Origin: CAZGQY01 sp964528035
GTDB taxonomy: Bacteria; Pseudomonadota; Gammaproteobacteria; Methylococcales; UBA1147
DNA: 5,620 nt
Assembly (NCBI GenBank): GCA_964528035.1
Contig: CAZGQY010000236.1
Coordinates: 1 to 5,620, forward strand
Direction: 5' to 3'
In this document: piece after piece, positions 1 to 5,620 of the stretch
How the letters are laid out: the number at the start of each line of letters is the position of its first letter
How positions within the stretch are numbered: position 1 is the stretch's first letter
Notes under the pieces: model-generated
The model's input: only the letters and a program-made list of their open reading frames with translations
Databases searched by the model: none
Told to the model about the DNA's origin: nothing
Made by a program: the position numbers and the translations under genes

Positions 1-168
1 AAGACGGACAATAAGACAAGTCAAGATTCGTATATTATTGAATCCTCGCTCCTATATGCCTTCCTGGTCGTATTTGTTCTGTGCGGCGGCTGCGAATGTC
101 TACATATTCGCTCAGTTGCAGGGGATCAGTTAATCAATCGCTTGTACTATTACAGAAATATTTCCTGA
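1..168 (+). CDS. Possible 3' tail of an upstream gene (truncated by window start)
   Basis: The first forward frame is open from the window edge to a TGA at 166-168, giving 55 residues with no start codon inside the window. It contains a hydrophobic stretch (SLLYAFLVVFVLCGG, about residues 16-30) that could be a membrane segment, and ends in RLYYYRNIS. Codons look ordinary. I recognise no family. A second forward frame is also open to about 133 but is richer in rare Arg and Ile codons, so the choice of frame is not secure. An open stretch this short can occur by chance. If real, the gene ends 35 nt before the desaturase-like gene and could be co-transcribed with it. Confidence 0.2.
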   Translation, partial: KTDNKTSQDSYIIESSLLYAFLVVFVLCGGCECLHIRSVAGDQLINRLYYYRNIS

Positions 169-203
169 GTAGTTAATGCTTTTATCCGACGGTTAGTATA
201 CCC

Positions 204-986
204 ATGGAATCAATTGTTCGTTTTGCGGTATTTGTCACTGTTTTGTTGCTGATGTTGATTTGGGAAAAAAAAATTCCGTTTCGACGTTTCGCCATACCAA
301 AATTCAGGCGTTTTGCAATTAATATTTGCATGATGGGTTTTAATTTCATTGTTTTACGGCTGCTGAGCGGAGGCGGTGCATACATGGCCGCTAAATATGC
401 CAATGAACAACAATTGGGCTTTTTGTACGAATTAAATGTTCCTTACTCTGTTGGAATTGTTTTAAGCCTGATATTTTTAGATTTGGCGATATATTTTCAG
501 CACAGAGTATTCCACAAAATACCGCTGCTGTGGCGTTTTCATAAAGTACATCATTGTGACTGTGGGTTTGATACGTCTACGGCACTACGATTTCATGCGC
601 TGGAAATTCTAATGTCGATGTATTTCAAAATGATACTCGTCATTGGGATTGGTGTGGCCCCTTTGGCTATCGTCCTTTTTGAGGTCATTCTCAATGCCTG
701 TGCATTGTTTAATCATTCTAATGTCAGAATACCGACACCTTGGGAAAATGGGTTACGCTGGATTTTGATTACTCCTGATGTACATCGAATTCATCATTCA
801 GTTGACCCACAGGAATTTAATAGTAACTTTGGCTTTTCTGTTCCTTATTGGGATTGGATTTTTAGAAGCTATAGTCAATCACCTAAACTGGGTCATGAGT
901 TTATGGTAATTGGTCTGGCGGACCTTAGAGACCCGACAGAACTTGGCTTTATGCGCCTTTTAAGACTCCCTTTTCGTTCAAAATAG
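204..986 (+). CDS. Sterol desaturase / fatty acid hydroxylase superfamily membrane protein
   Basis: This 260-residue integral membrane protein carries the histidine clusters that bind the di-iron centre of the fatty acid hydroxylase superfamily: HRVFH (100-104), HKVHH (113-117), a further His in RFHALE (131), NH (170-171) and HRIHH (194-198). Hydrophobic segments lie near residues 5-20, 41-62, 81-98 and 140-168, and the tail motif NFGFSVPYWDWIF (208-220) is typical. The family uses O2 to hydroxylate or desaturate lipids at the cytoplasmic membrane; the substrate here cannot be read from sequence, and many bacterial members are uncharacterised. Length is normal and all metal ligands are present, so it should be active. 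ATG 204 is the first start after an in-frame stop at 174-176, but no clear Shine-Dalgarno precedes it. It is not a usual dusB neighbour and is separated from it by 196 nt, so it probably forms its own unit. Confidence 0.9.
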   Translation: MESIVRFAVFVTVLLLMLIWEKKIPFRRFAIPKFRRFAINICMMGFNFIVLRLLSGGGAYMAAKYANEQQLGFLYELNVPYSVGIVLSLIFLDLAIYFQHRVFHKIPLLWRFHKVHHCDCGFDTSTALRFHALEILMSMYFKMILVIGIGVAPLAIVLFEVILNACALFNHSNVRIPTPWENGLRWILITPDVHRIHHSVDPQEFNSNFGFSVPYWDWIFRSYSQSPKLGHEFMVIGLADLRDPTELGFMRLLRLPFRSK

Positions 987-1004
987 TGTCGATTGTCTCA
1001 GCTC

Positions 1005-1059
1005 GCCTCCCAGGTTTAATTTGTATTTGAAACCCTTGTGGAGGGATAGGCCGGGAGGC
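1005..1059. repeat. Long inverted repeat with nested hairpins between the desaturase gene and dusB
   Basis: GCCTCCC (1005-1011) pairs perfectly with GGGAGGC (1053-1059). Inside, GGTTT (1013-1017) pairs with AAACC (1030-1034), extended by AAT (1018-1020) and ATT (1025-1027) around a TTGT loop. CCTCC (1006-1010) can alternatively pair with GGAGG (1040-1044), so two mutually exclusive folds exist. It begins 18 nt after the desaturase stop and lies upstream of the predicted dusB promoter. The simplest reading is a transcript-end or mRNA-stabilising structure for the upstream gene. It matches no riboswitch class I recognise. Confidence 0.55.
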
Positions 1060-1079
1060 TTTGCAAATGCAGCGTTTTT
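1058..1079 (+). terminator. Weak intrinsic terminator candidate after the desaturase gene
   Basis: An imperfect hairpin is formed by GC (1058-1059) plus TGC (1062-1064) pairing with GCAGC (1069-1073), with two bulged T's and an AAAT loop, followed by G and five T's (1075-1079). It shares two bases with the outer stem of the preceding inverted repeat, so the two folds compete only slightly. The stem is short, so efficiency would be modest unless the upstream structure helps. The position, 72-93 nt after the desaturase stop and before the dusB promoter, fits a unit boundary. Confidence 0.4.
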
Positions 1080-1105
1080 AAATAGATGCTGAGAAAACAG
1101 AGGAC

Positions 1106-1134
1106 TTCACCAAAGCGAAACATCGGAGTAGAAT
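1106..1134 (+). promoter_or_regulatory. Predicted sigma-70 promoter for dusB-fis
   Basis: TTCACC at 1106-1111 matches the -35 consensus at four of six positions and TAGAAT at 1129-1134 matches the -10 at five of six, with the optimal 17-bp spacer. The start would fall near C1141, leaving a leader of about 42 nt. The discriminator CTGCGTC (1135-1141) is fairly GC-rich, a feature associated with growth-rate and stringent control, as known for the E. coli dusB-fis promoter. This was judged by eye, without scoring against background. Confidence 0.45.
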
Positions 1135-1182
1135 CTGCGTCCATCTGATAATTTGTAAGCACGCCAAGGACGTGTTTTTGTC

Positions 1183-2166
1183 ATGCGTATCGGGCCTTAT
1201 GTACTGAAAAATAATTTGATTCTGGCACCCATGGCGGGGGTCTCCGACCGCCCATTCAGGCAGGTTTGCAGAGAATTGGGTGCGAGTATGGCGGTATCGG
1301 AAATGGTGTCATCAAATCCCAGACTTCGGCATAATAAACGAACCCTGCTGAAGTCAAATCACAGTGGAGAGTTGCAGCCACGAACGGTGCAGATACTTGG
1401 GGCTGATCCAAAACAAATGGCGGAAGCTGCCCATTACAATGCAACTCGTGGCGCGCAGATTATCGACATTAATATGGGCTGTCCTGCAAAAAAAGTGTGT
1501 AATACAGCAGCTGGGTCGGCGTTACTCAGAAATGAGCTGCTTGTTGAACAAATATTGGCTGCGGTCGTCTCTGCAGTGGATATCCCGGTGACTTTGAAAA
1601 TTCGAACTGGCTGGGATAAACAAAATCGAAATGCTCTCAATATTGCTCAAATTGCGGAAAAATCGGGGGTTTCTGCGTTAACAGTTCATGGTCGTACCCG
1701 AGCGTGTGGATTTAGCGGCGAGGCAGAATTCGAAACCATTCGTGCGGTGAAGCAGAGTGTTGGGATTCCCGTGATTGCTAATGGCGATATTGATACGCCA
1801 GAAAAAGCAAAATTAGTACTTCAATTTACTGGCGCAGATGCTATTATGGTCGGACGTGGTGCGCAGGGACGACCGTGGCTATTTCGGGATATAGAGTATT
1901 ATTTTACTAATAATATCTTGCCTGAACCGATAACCAGCAATGAACTGTTACAAATAATGCTGTGTCATTTGAATCGTTTATACGATTTTTATGGAGCGGA
2001 AACGGGTGTGCGTTTTGCCAGAAAGCATATTGGTTGGTACCTTAGAAAAAATCGCGTAGTGGCTTCGTGCCTGATACAGTCTATTAATCAGGCAGAGAAC
2101 CCTAAACAACAAGTGCAGCGCCTGAAGGCTGTGTTCGAACGACCCGATAATAATTTAGCAGCATGA
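1183..2166 (+). CDS. dusB: tRNA-dihydrouridine synthase B
   Basis: This FMN- and NADPH-dependent enzyme reduces specific uridines in the tRNA D-loop to dihydrouridine (U17 is the E. coli DusB target). The 327 residues match the family length (E. coli 321). The TIM-barrel domain shows APMAGVSDRPFR (15-26), the catalytic cysteine C100 in INMGCPAKKV, AGSALLR (110-116), TLKIRTGW (137-144), VHGRTRAC (168-175), IANGDI (198-203) and GRGAQGRPW (224-232). The C-terminal helical tRNA-binding domain includes DFYG and RFARKHIGWYL (277-287). NMGCPAKKV and HGRTRAC fit DusB better than DusA or DusC. The ATG start gives the expected N-terminus; AAGGA (1166-1170) lies 12 nt upstream, slightly far. The stop overlaps the fis start in ATGA, so both genes are almost certainly co-transcribed. 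No anomalies seen. Confidence 0.97.
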   Translation: MRIGPYVLKNNLILAPMAGVSDRPFRQVCRELGASMAVSEMVSSNPRLRHNKRTLLKSNHSGELQPRTVQILGADPKQMAEAAHYNATRGAQIIDINMGCPAKKVCNTAAGSALLRNELLVEQILAAVVSAVDIPVTLKIRTGWDKQNRNALNIAQIAEKSGVSALTVHGRTRACGFSGEAEFETIRAVKQSVGIPVIANGDIDTPEKAKLVLQFTGADAIMVGRGAQGRPWLFRDIEYYFTNNILPEPITSNELLQIMLCHLNRLYDFYGAETGVRFARKHIGWYLRKNRVVASCLIQSINQAENPKQQVQRLKAVFERPDNNLAA

Positions 2167-2453
2167 ATATGGAAAATGGCTGTGGCGAATCAGAATCCGT
2201 GAAAATTACAAGCGATGCTACTTCTGACGTGTTGTTGTCGGAGCATGTGCGCATTGCGGTCGAACGCTATTTTAAGCAAATTAATGGCCACCCTGTCTGT
2301 GGTTTGTATGACATGGTGTTATGCGAAGTTGAACTGCCTTTAATTAAGGCAGTCTTGGTTCAGTGTCGGCATAACCAGACGGCGGCGGCAAAAGCCCTGG
2401 GTATGAGTCGAAGTACCTTGCGTAAAAAAATGACCCAATATTCTTTGGAATAA
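2163..2453 (+). CDS. fis: DNA-binding nucleoid protein Fis
   Basis: Fis is a homodimeric, DNA-bending nucleoid protein that activates rRNA and tRNA promoters and assists site-specific recombination. This 96-residue copy (E. coli 98) has the dimer-core helix LYDMVLCEVELPLI (48-61) and a C-terminal helix-turn-helix from NQTAAAKALG to MSRSTLRKKM (71-90). Residues equivalent to E. coli N73, T75, R85, T87, R89 and K90 are kept; E. coli N84 is Ser82 here. The N-terminal part, about residues 1-30, is divergent, as usual between lineages; it covers the region that in E. coli forms the beta-hairpin contacting recombinases. The start overlaps the dusB stop (ATGA, 2163-2166) with no Shine-Dalgarno visible, implying translational coupling. 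ATG 2169 is an alternative start two codons later. Confidence in identity is high; the exact start is less sure. Confidence 0.95.
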   Translation: MNMENGCGESESVKITSDATSDVLLSEHVRIAVERYFKQINGHPVCGLYDMVLCEVELPLIKAVLVQCRHNQTAAAKALGMSRSTLRKKMTQYSLE

Positions 2454-2501
2454 TAATATTTCTGCTTATAGAAAAACTATTTTTCTGGGTGGAGCTCTTC
2501 G

Positions 2502-2540
2502 GGGAATTTTTGCGCAATGTGGCCGTCGAAAAAGGTTCCC
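2502..2540. repeat. Bulged inverted repeat in the fis-purH gap
   Basis: GGGAA TTTTT (2502-2511) can pair with AAAAA (2529-2533) and TTCCC (2536-2540) if two G's bulge out, leaving a 17-nt loop. It lies 48 nt after the fis stop. There is no T-run on the 3' side, so it is not a classical + strand terminator. It might stabilise or attenuate the dusB-fis transcript, or be incidental. A shorter AT-only hairpin, AGAAAAA/TTTTTCT, lies just upstream at 2470-2486. No clear promoter was found in the remaining stretch to purH. Confidence 0.3.
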
Positions 2541-2630
2541 GCAACTATTAATTCAAAATTAGGCAGGTTGTCGTTATTTTTCCGCATGTTGTCTGGATAG
2601 CCACCTAGCTGATCATCGTATATTTAATTT

Positions 2631-4190
2631 ATGTCAATCAATGTAAAGCGAGCGCTTGTCAGCGTTTCTGATAAAACAGGAATCGTTGATTTTTGTGCAG
2701 AACTAGCCACGATGGGTGTAGAAATACTGTCAACCGGAGGAACCGCAAAGTTATTGGCGGATAATGATATACCGGTTATTGAAGTATCAAACTATACCGG
2801 TTTCCCGGAGATGATGGATGGTCGTGTCAAAACATTGCATCCAAAAATTCACGGAGGTGTATTGGGACGCAGAGGTCTGGACGATGAAGTAATGCGAGAA
2901 CATGGAATAGATCCGATTGATTTAGTCGTGGTTAACCTCTATCCATTTCAGCAAACCATTACTCGCCCCGATTGCAGCTTAGCGACTGCAATTGAAAACA
3001 TCGATATCGGTGGTCCGACAATGATTCGGGCGGCAGCAAAAAATCATGAATCAGTGGGTGTAATTGTCGATCCATCAGATTATGAGCCAATTGCTGAAGA
3101 ATTAAAAAACAATGGTGGCTGTTTAAACGCCGATATGGGTTTTAAGCTTGCTGTAAAATGTTTTAATCATACTGCGCAATACGATTCGGCTATAGCTGCG
3201 TACCTGAATACGGAAAGCAAGCAGGAATTCCCGCCAACATTGAATCTGCAGTTCCAACATAGACTGGCGATGCGCTATGGAGAAAATCCTCATCAGAGGG
3301 CGGCGTTTTATACAGAAACTAGTTGTCAACCTGGAACCGTATCTTATGCGAATCAATTGCAGGGTAAAGACCTGTCCTATAACAATATAGGCGATACTGA
3401 TGCGGCATTGGAGTGCGTGAAATCATTTGCAAGACAGCCTGCTTGTGTCATCGTCAAACATGCTAATCCCTGCGGGGTCGCTCAGTCTGATTCTCTGTTG
3501 CAGGCTTATGGCAGAGCATACGCGACTGATCCGACATCAGCTTTTGGTGGAATTATTGCGTTTAATCGTGCACTGGACGTAGAAACGGCAAAAGCGATCA
3601 TCGATCGTCAGTTTGTTGAGGTGATCATTGCGCCCGTAGTGAGCACAGGCGCTGCTTCCATTCTTCAGGAAAAGTCTAATATTCGGGTATTGGAATGTGG
3701 TGAGTGGGCGCAGTCTTATACTTCGGCGCGGGACTTTAAACGAGTAGCAGGTGGATTATTGGTGCAGGATACCGATCATGCGTCTGTAAGTGCTGATGAT
3801 GTACGGGTTGTGAGCCGCAGAGCACCCAGTGATAGAGAGTTAAATGATTTGTTGTTTGCCTGGGAAGTGGCGAAGTTTGTTAAATCTAACGCGATTGTTT
3901 ATTGTAAGGATTTGCAAACTATCGGTATTGGAGCTGGTCAGATGAGCCGTGTTTATTCTGCACGCATTGCAGGAATAAAGGCAAACGATGAAGGGTTGGA
4001 AGTCGAAGGTTCTGTGATGGCCTCTGACGCATTTTTCCCGTTTCGTGATGGAATTGATTCTGCAGCTCAAGCTGGAATTGCCGCTGTTATACAGCCTGGG
4101 GGTTCTATGCGTGATGAAGAGGTGATCGCTGCTGCGGATGAAAATAATATGGCGATGGTGTTTACCGGGATTCGTCATTTCCGCCATTAG
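2631..4190 (+). CDS. purH: Bifunctional AICAR transformylase / IMP cyclohydrolase PurH
   Basis: PurH carries out the last two steps of de novo IMP synthesis in the cytoplasm: formylation of AICAR with 10-formyl-tetrahydrofolate, then ring closure of FAICAR to IMP. The 519 residues match the family (E. coli 529). The N-terminal cyclohydrolase domain (about 1-195, MGS-like fold) shows SVSDKTGI (11-18), LSTGGTAKLL (33-42), GFPEMMDGRVKTLHP (57-71) and NIDIGGPTMIRAAAKNH (123-139). The C-terminal transformylase domain (about 200-519) shows MRYGENPHQ (214-222), the catalytic Lys-His pair K276-H277 in VKHANPCG, DPTSAFGGIIAFN (300-312), FVKSNAIVY (416-424), IGAGQMSRV (433-441), ASDAFFPF (464-471) and the C-terminal RHFRH. 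ATG 2631 gives the usual N-terminus, yet the 10 nt before it are all A/T with no Shine-Dalgarno. purD follows 9 nt later. No PurR-like operator was seen upstream. Confidence 0.98.
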   Translation: MSINVKRALVSVSDKTGIVDFCAELATMGVEILSTGGTAKLLADNDIPVIEVSNYTGFPEMMDGRVKTLHPKIHGGVLGRRGLDDEVMREHGIDPIDLVVVNLYPFQQTITRPDCSLATAIENIDIGGPTMIRAAAKNHESVGVIVDPSDYEPIAEELKNNGGCLNADMGFKLAVKCFNHTAQYDSAIAAYLNTESKQEFPPTLNLQFQHRLAMRYGENPHQRAAFYTETSCQPGTVSYANQLQGKDLSYNNIGDTDAALECVKSFARQPACVIVKHANPCGVAQSDSLLQAYGRAYATDPTSAFGGIIAFNRALDVETAKAIIDRQFVEVIIAPVVSTGAASILQEKSNIRVLECGEWAQSYTSARDFKRVAGGLLVQDTDHASVSADDVRVVSRRAPSDRELNDLLFAWEVAKFVKSNAIVYCKDLQTIGIGAGQMSRVYSARIAGIKANDEGLEVEGSVMASDAFFPFRDGIDSAAQAGIAAVIQPGGSMRDEEVIAAADENNMAMVFTGIRHFRH

Positions 4191-4199
4191 GTTATTGAG

Positions 4200-5477
4200 A
4201 TGAAGGTATTGATCGTTGGAGGTGGTGGGCGAGAGCACGCCTTAGCCTGGAAGGTGGCTCAATCGCAGAAAGTTGATCAGGTGTATGTCGCTCCTGGTAA
4301 TGCGGGTACCGCGATAGAATCTAAAGTAGAGAATGTCGAAATTGCTGTCGATGATCAATCGGCTTTGTCGAAGTTTGCGCTGGAAAATGATGTCGGTTTG
4401 ACGATAATTGGTCCGGAAGTCCCTCTTGTTGGCGGCATAGTGGATCATTTCAATGAAGCGGGTTTGCGATGTCTGGGGCCCAGTAAGAAAGCGTCGCAAC
4501 TGGAAGGTTCAAAAGTATTCTGTAAAAAATTTCTCCACCGGCATGGTATTCCTACGGCAAGTTATGAAGCGTTTTCCGACTTGAGTGAGGCTTTGGATTA
4601 TCTCCAGAAGGTTTCGATTCCAGTTGTTGTGAAAGCCGATGGGCTTGCTGCAGGCAAAGGTGTTGTGATCGCCGAAAGTCTCCAGCAGGCTTGCGAAGCA
4701 GTTGAGCAAATGTTATCGGGAAATGTATTTGGTGAGGCGGGGCATCGTGTGGTCATCGAAGAGTATTTGCCTGGTGAAGAAGCCAGTTTTATTGTGGTGG
4801 CTAATGGTGAGCAAGTCATTCCAATGGCGACATCGCAGGATCACAAGCCGCGTGATGAAGGCGACAAAGGGCCTAATACGGGTGGTATGGGCGCTTATTC
4901 GCCAGCGCCTGTGGTCAATTCTGAAGTTTATCGTCGTATTATGGCGGAAATTATCCAACCAACACTGGCGGGGCTTGCAGCAGAAGGCATGCCCTATACA
5001 GGATTTCTCTTCGCGGGGTTAATGATTTCCCCAAATGGGGCACCGAAGCTATTGGAATACAATTGTCGTTTCGGCGATCCGGAAACTCAACCTGTACTCA
5101 TGCGCTTGAAAAGTGATTTTTTCGAACTTTGTAACGCGACAGTGAATGGGCAATTGCAATCGGTCAGTCCTGAATGGGATTCAAGGTCAGCCCTTGGCGT
5201 AGTATTGGCATCCGGTGGTTATCCTGGTGAATATAGTACCGGCAATGTAATCAGTGGTTTGTTGGTCGAAGGAACCGAAGAAACTAAAATATTTCACGCG
5301 GGTACTCAACGTGTGGAAGATCAGGTAGTGACTTCCGGTGGTCGCGTTTTGTGCGCGTGTGCTTTAGGAGACACTCTTGCATCTGCGCAGCGTAATGCGT
5401 ACAAAGCTGTCGATCAAATACATTGGGATAAGATGTATTATCGGAGAGATATAGGATATCGAGAGATTGGCAGATAG
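4200..5477 (+). CDS. purD: Phosphoribosylamine-glycine ligase (GAR synthetase) PurD
   Basis: PurD catalyses the second step of de novo purine synthesis, joining glycine to 5-phosphoribosylamine with ATP hydrolysis to give GAR. The 425 residues match the family (E. coli 429). The N-domain shows VLIVGGGGREHALAWK (3-18), APGNAGT (31-37) and IIGPEVPLVGGIVD (69-82). The ATP-grasp core shows QLEGSK (100-105), VVVKADGLAAGKGVV (142-156), VIEEYLPGEEASF (185-197), ATSQDHK (210-216), KGPNTGGMGAYSPAP (223-237) and the metal-binding LLEYNCRFGDPETQ (284-297). The C-domain (about 327-420) shows GVVLASGGYPG (333-343) and GGRVLCACALG (380-390), ending in a WDKMYYRRDIG segment. ATG 4200 follows the purH stop by 9 nt; AGGT at 4189-4192, overlapping that stop codon, can serve as a weak ribosome site, so translation is probably coupled. 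The N-terminus matches E. coli from the first residue. Confidence 0.98.
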   Translation: MKVLIVGGGGREHALAWKVAQSQKVDQVYVAPGNAGTAIESKVENVEIAVDDQSALSKFALENDVGLTIIGPEVPLVGGIVDHFNEAGLRCLGPSKKASQLEGSKVFCKKFLHRHGIPTASYEAFSDLSEALDYLQKVSIPVVVKADGLAAGKGVVIAESLQQACEAVEQMLSGNVFGEAGHRVVIEEYLPGEEASFIVVANGEQVIPMATSQDHKPRDEGDKGPNTGGMGAYSPAPVVNSEVYRRIMAEIIQPTLAGLAAEGMPYTGFLFAGLMISPNGAPKLLEYNCRFGDPETQPVLMRLKSDFFELCNATVNGQLQSVSPEWDSRSALGVVLASGGYPGEYSTGNVISGLLVEGTEETKIFHAGTQRVEDQVVTSGGRVLCACALGDTLASAQRNAYKAVDQIHWDKMYYRRDIGYREIGR

Positions 5478-5478
5478 T

Positions 5479-5500
5479 AAGCTTGGATGCAGCCTTTTTT
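5479..5500 (+). terminator. Weak terminator-like hairpin after purD
   Basis: AAGCT (5479-5483) can pair with AGCCTT (5491-5496) with one bulged C around a 7-nt loop, and six T's run from 5495 to 5500. It starts one base after the purD stop codon. The T-run is good but the stem is weak and its last pairs use the first T's, so termination would probably be partial, with read-through into the next gene possible. Confidence 0.3.
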
Positions 5501-5512
5501 GTGTTCTGCAGC

Positions 5513-5546
5513 ATACTTACATTTTGTCGATACCAATAATACTTAC
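5513..5546. repeat. Direct repeat ATACTTAC upstream of the next gene
   Basis: ATACTTAC occurs at 5513-5520 and again at 5539-5546, 26 bp apart start to start. Similarity continues past both copies (ATTTTGTCGATAC after the first, TTTTCGTAC after the second) with small gaps. It could be a pair of regulator sites for the gene starting at 5586, or remnants of a short duplication. No regulator is recognised and a chance origin is possible in AT-rich DNA. Confidence 0.4.
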
Positions 5547-5563
5547 TTTTCGTACTGAAGAAT

Positions 5564-5570
5564 TAAGGAG
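5564..5570 (+). promoter_or_regulatory. Shine-Dalgarno TAAGGAG with unusually long spacing
   Basis: TAAGGAG matches the anti-Shine-Dalgarno very well and is the strongest such site in the window. The nearest ATG (5586) is 15 nt away, against the usual 5-10. No ATG, GTG or TTG lies closer. It supports translation of the frame beginning at 5586, possibly with reduced efficiency. Confidence 0.5.
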
Positions 5571-5585
5571 CGAGATTTTAATAAT

Positions 5586-5620
5586 ATGCGAAAGATTGAC
5601 GCAGGATTATTGTTTGTCTT
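5586..5620 (+). CDS. Start of a downstream gene, truncated by window end
   Basis: An open frame starts at ATG 5586 and runs off the window after 11 complete codons (MRKIDAGLLFV). One basic stretch followed by hydrophobic residues would fit the beginning of a signal peptide or membrane anchor, but 11 residues cannot identify a family. It is preceded by the strong Shine-Dalgarno at 5564-5570 and lies 108 nt after the purD stop. In Pseudomonas aeruginosa, as I recall, the gene after purH-purD is retS, a membrane hybrid sensor kinase. By synteny that is a reasonable guess here but nothing in the visible residues proves it. Confidence 0.5.
   Translation, partial: MRKIDAGLLFV

Noticed and set aside
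1067..1081. Four-codon ORF (MQRF) with a GGGAGG site 8 nt upstream inside the desaturase-dusB structured region
   Set aside because: Spacing is ideal, but the frame is only four codons, the GGGAGG is part of the outer stem, and it lies upstream of the predicted dusB promoter. Most likely chance.
1085..1140. CTGAGA and GCGAAACATCGG segments recalling TPP or c-di-GMP riboswitch motifs
   Set aside because: The remaining conserved elements and the required stems of either class are absent.
2470..2486. AGAAAAA-CTA-TTTTTCT hairpin as a fis terminator
   Set aside because: The stem is nearly all A-T with a 3-nt loop and is followed by GGGTGG rather than T's, so it would be too weak to terminate.
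2454..2630. PurR operator or canonical sigma-70 promoter upstream of purH
   Set aside because: No sequence resembling the palindromic PurR box was found, and candidate -35 elements (such as TTGTCG at 2568 and TTGTCT at 2589) lack a -10 at proper spacing.
2631..4190. Long antisense and alternate-frame ORFs across purH, purD and dusB (for example 3840-4238 on the minus strand)
   Set aside because: They lie wholly or mostly within confidently identified genes, show no recognisable domains and have compositions typical of out-of-frame translation.

Overview
The window reads as a chromosomal housekeeping segment of a gammaproteobacterium. The strongest clue is the gene pair dusB-fis followed by purH-purD, all on the + strand. 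Fis is essentially restricted to Gammaproteobacteria and relatives and is normally co-transcribed with dusB. The order dusB-fis-purH-purD is what I recall from Pseudomonas and related non-enteric lineages. The proteins look like E. coli and Pseudomonas homologues over their whole length. The DNA is moderately AT-rich by eye, which argues against a typical high-GC Pseudomonas and is compatible with a marine or environmental gammaproteobacterium; genus cannot be assigned.

Layout. Positions 1-203 hold either the 3' tail of an unidentified upstream gene or non-coding DNA. Positions 204-986 encode a membrane di-iron enzyme of the sterol desaturase / fatty acid hydroxylase superfamily. Positions 987-1182 form an intergenic boundary with a large inverted repeat, a small hairpin followed by five T's, and then a plausible sigma-70 promoter for dusB. 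dusB (1183-2166) and fis (2163-2453) overlap by 4 nt and look like one operon. A 177-nt gap with a bulged inverted repeat separates fis from purH (2631-4190), which is followed after 9 nt by purD (4200-5477). A weak terminator-like hairpin and an 8-bp direct repeat follow purD. A new + strand reading frame begins at 5586 with a strong but distant Shine-Dalgarno sequence and runs off the window.

How they work together. dusB modifies tRNA and fis encodes a nucleoid protein made mainly in fast growth. purH and purD supply three activities of de novo IMP synthesis. All four are growth-linked functions of translation, chromosome architecture and nucleotide supply. The sterol desaturase-like gene is separated from them by the boundary element and is probably an independent transcription unit. 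I see no mobile element, CRISPR array, phage gene, tRNA or rRNA. I find no convincing new biological system; the points worth checking are regulatory details.
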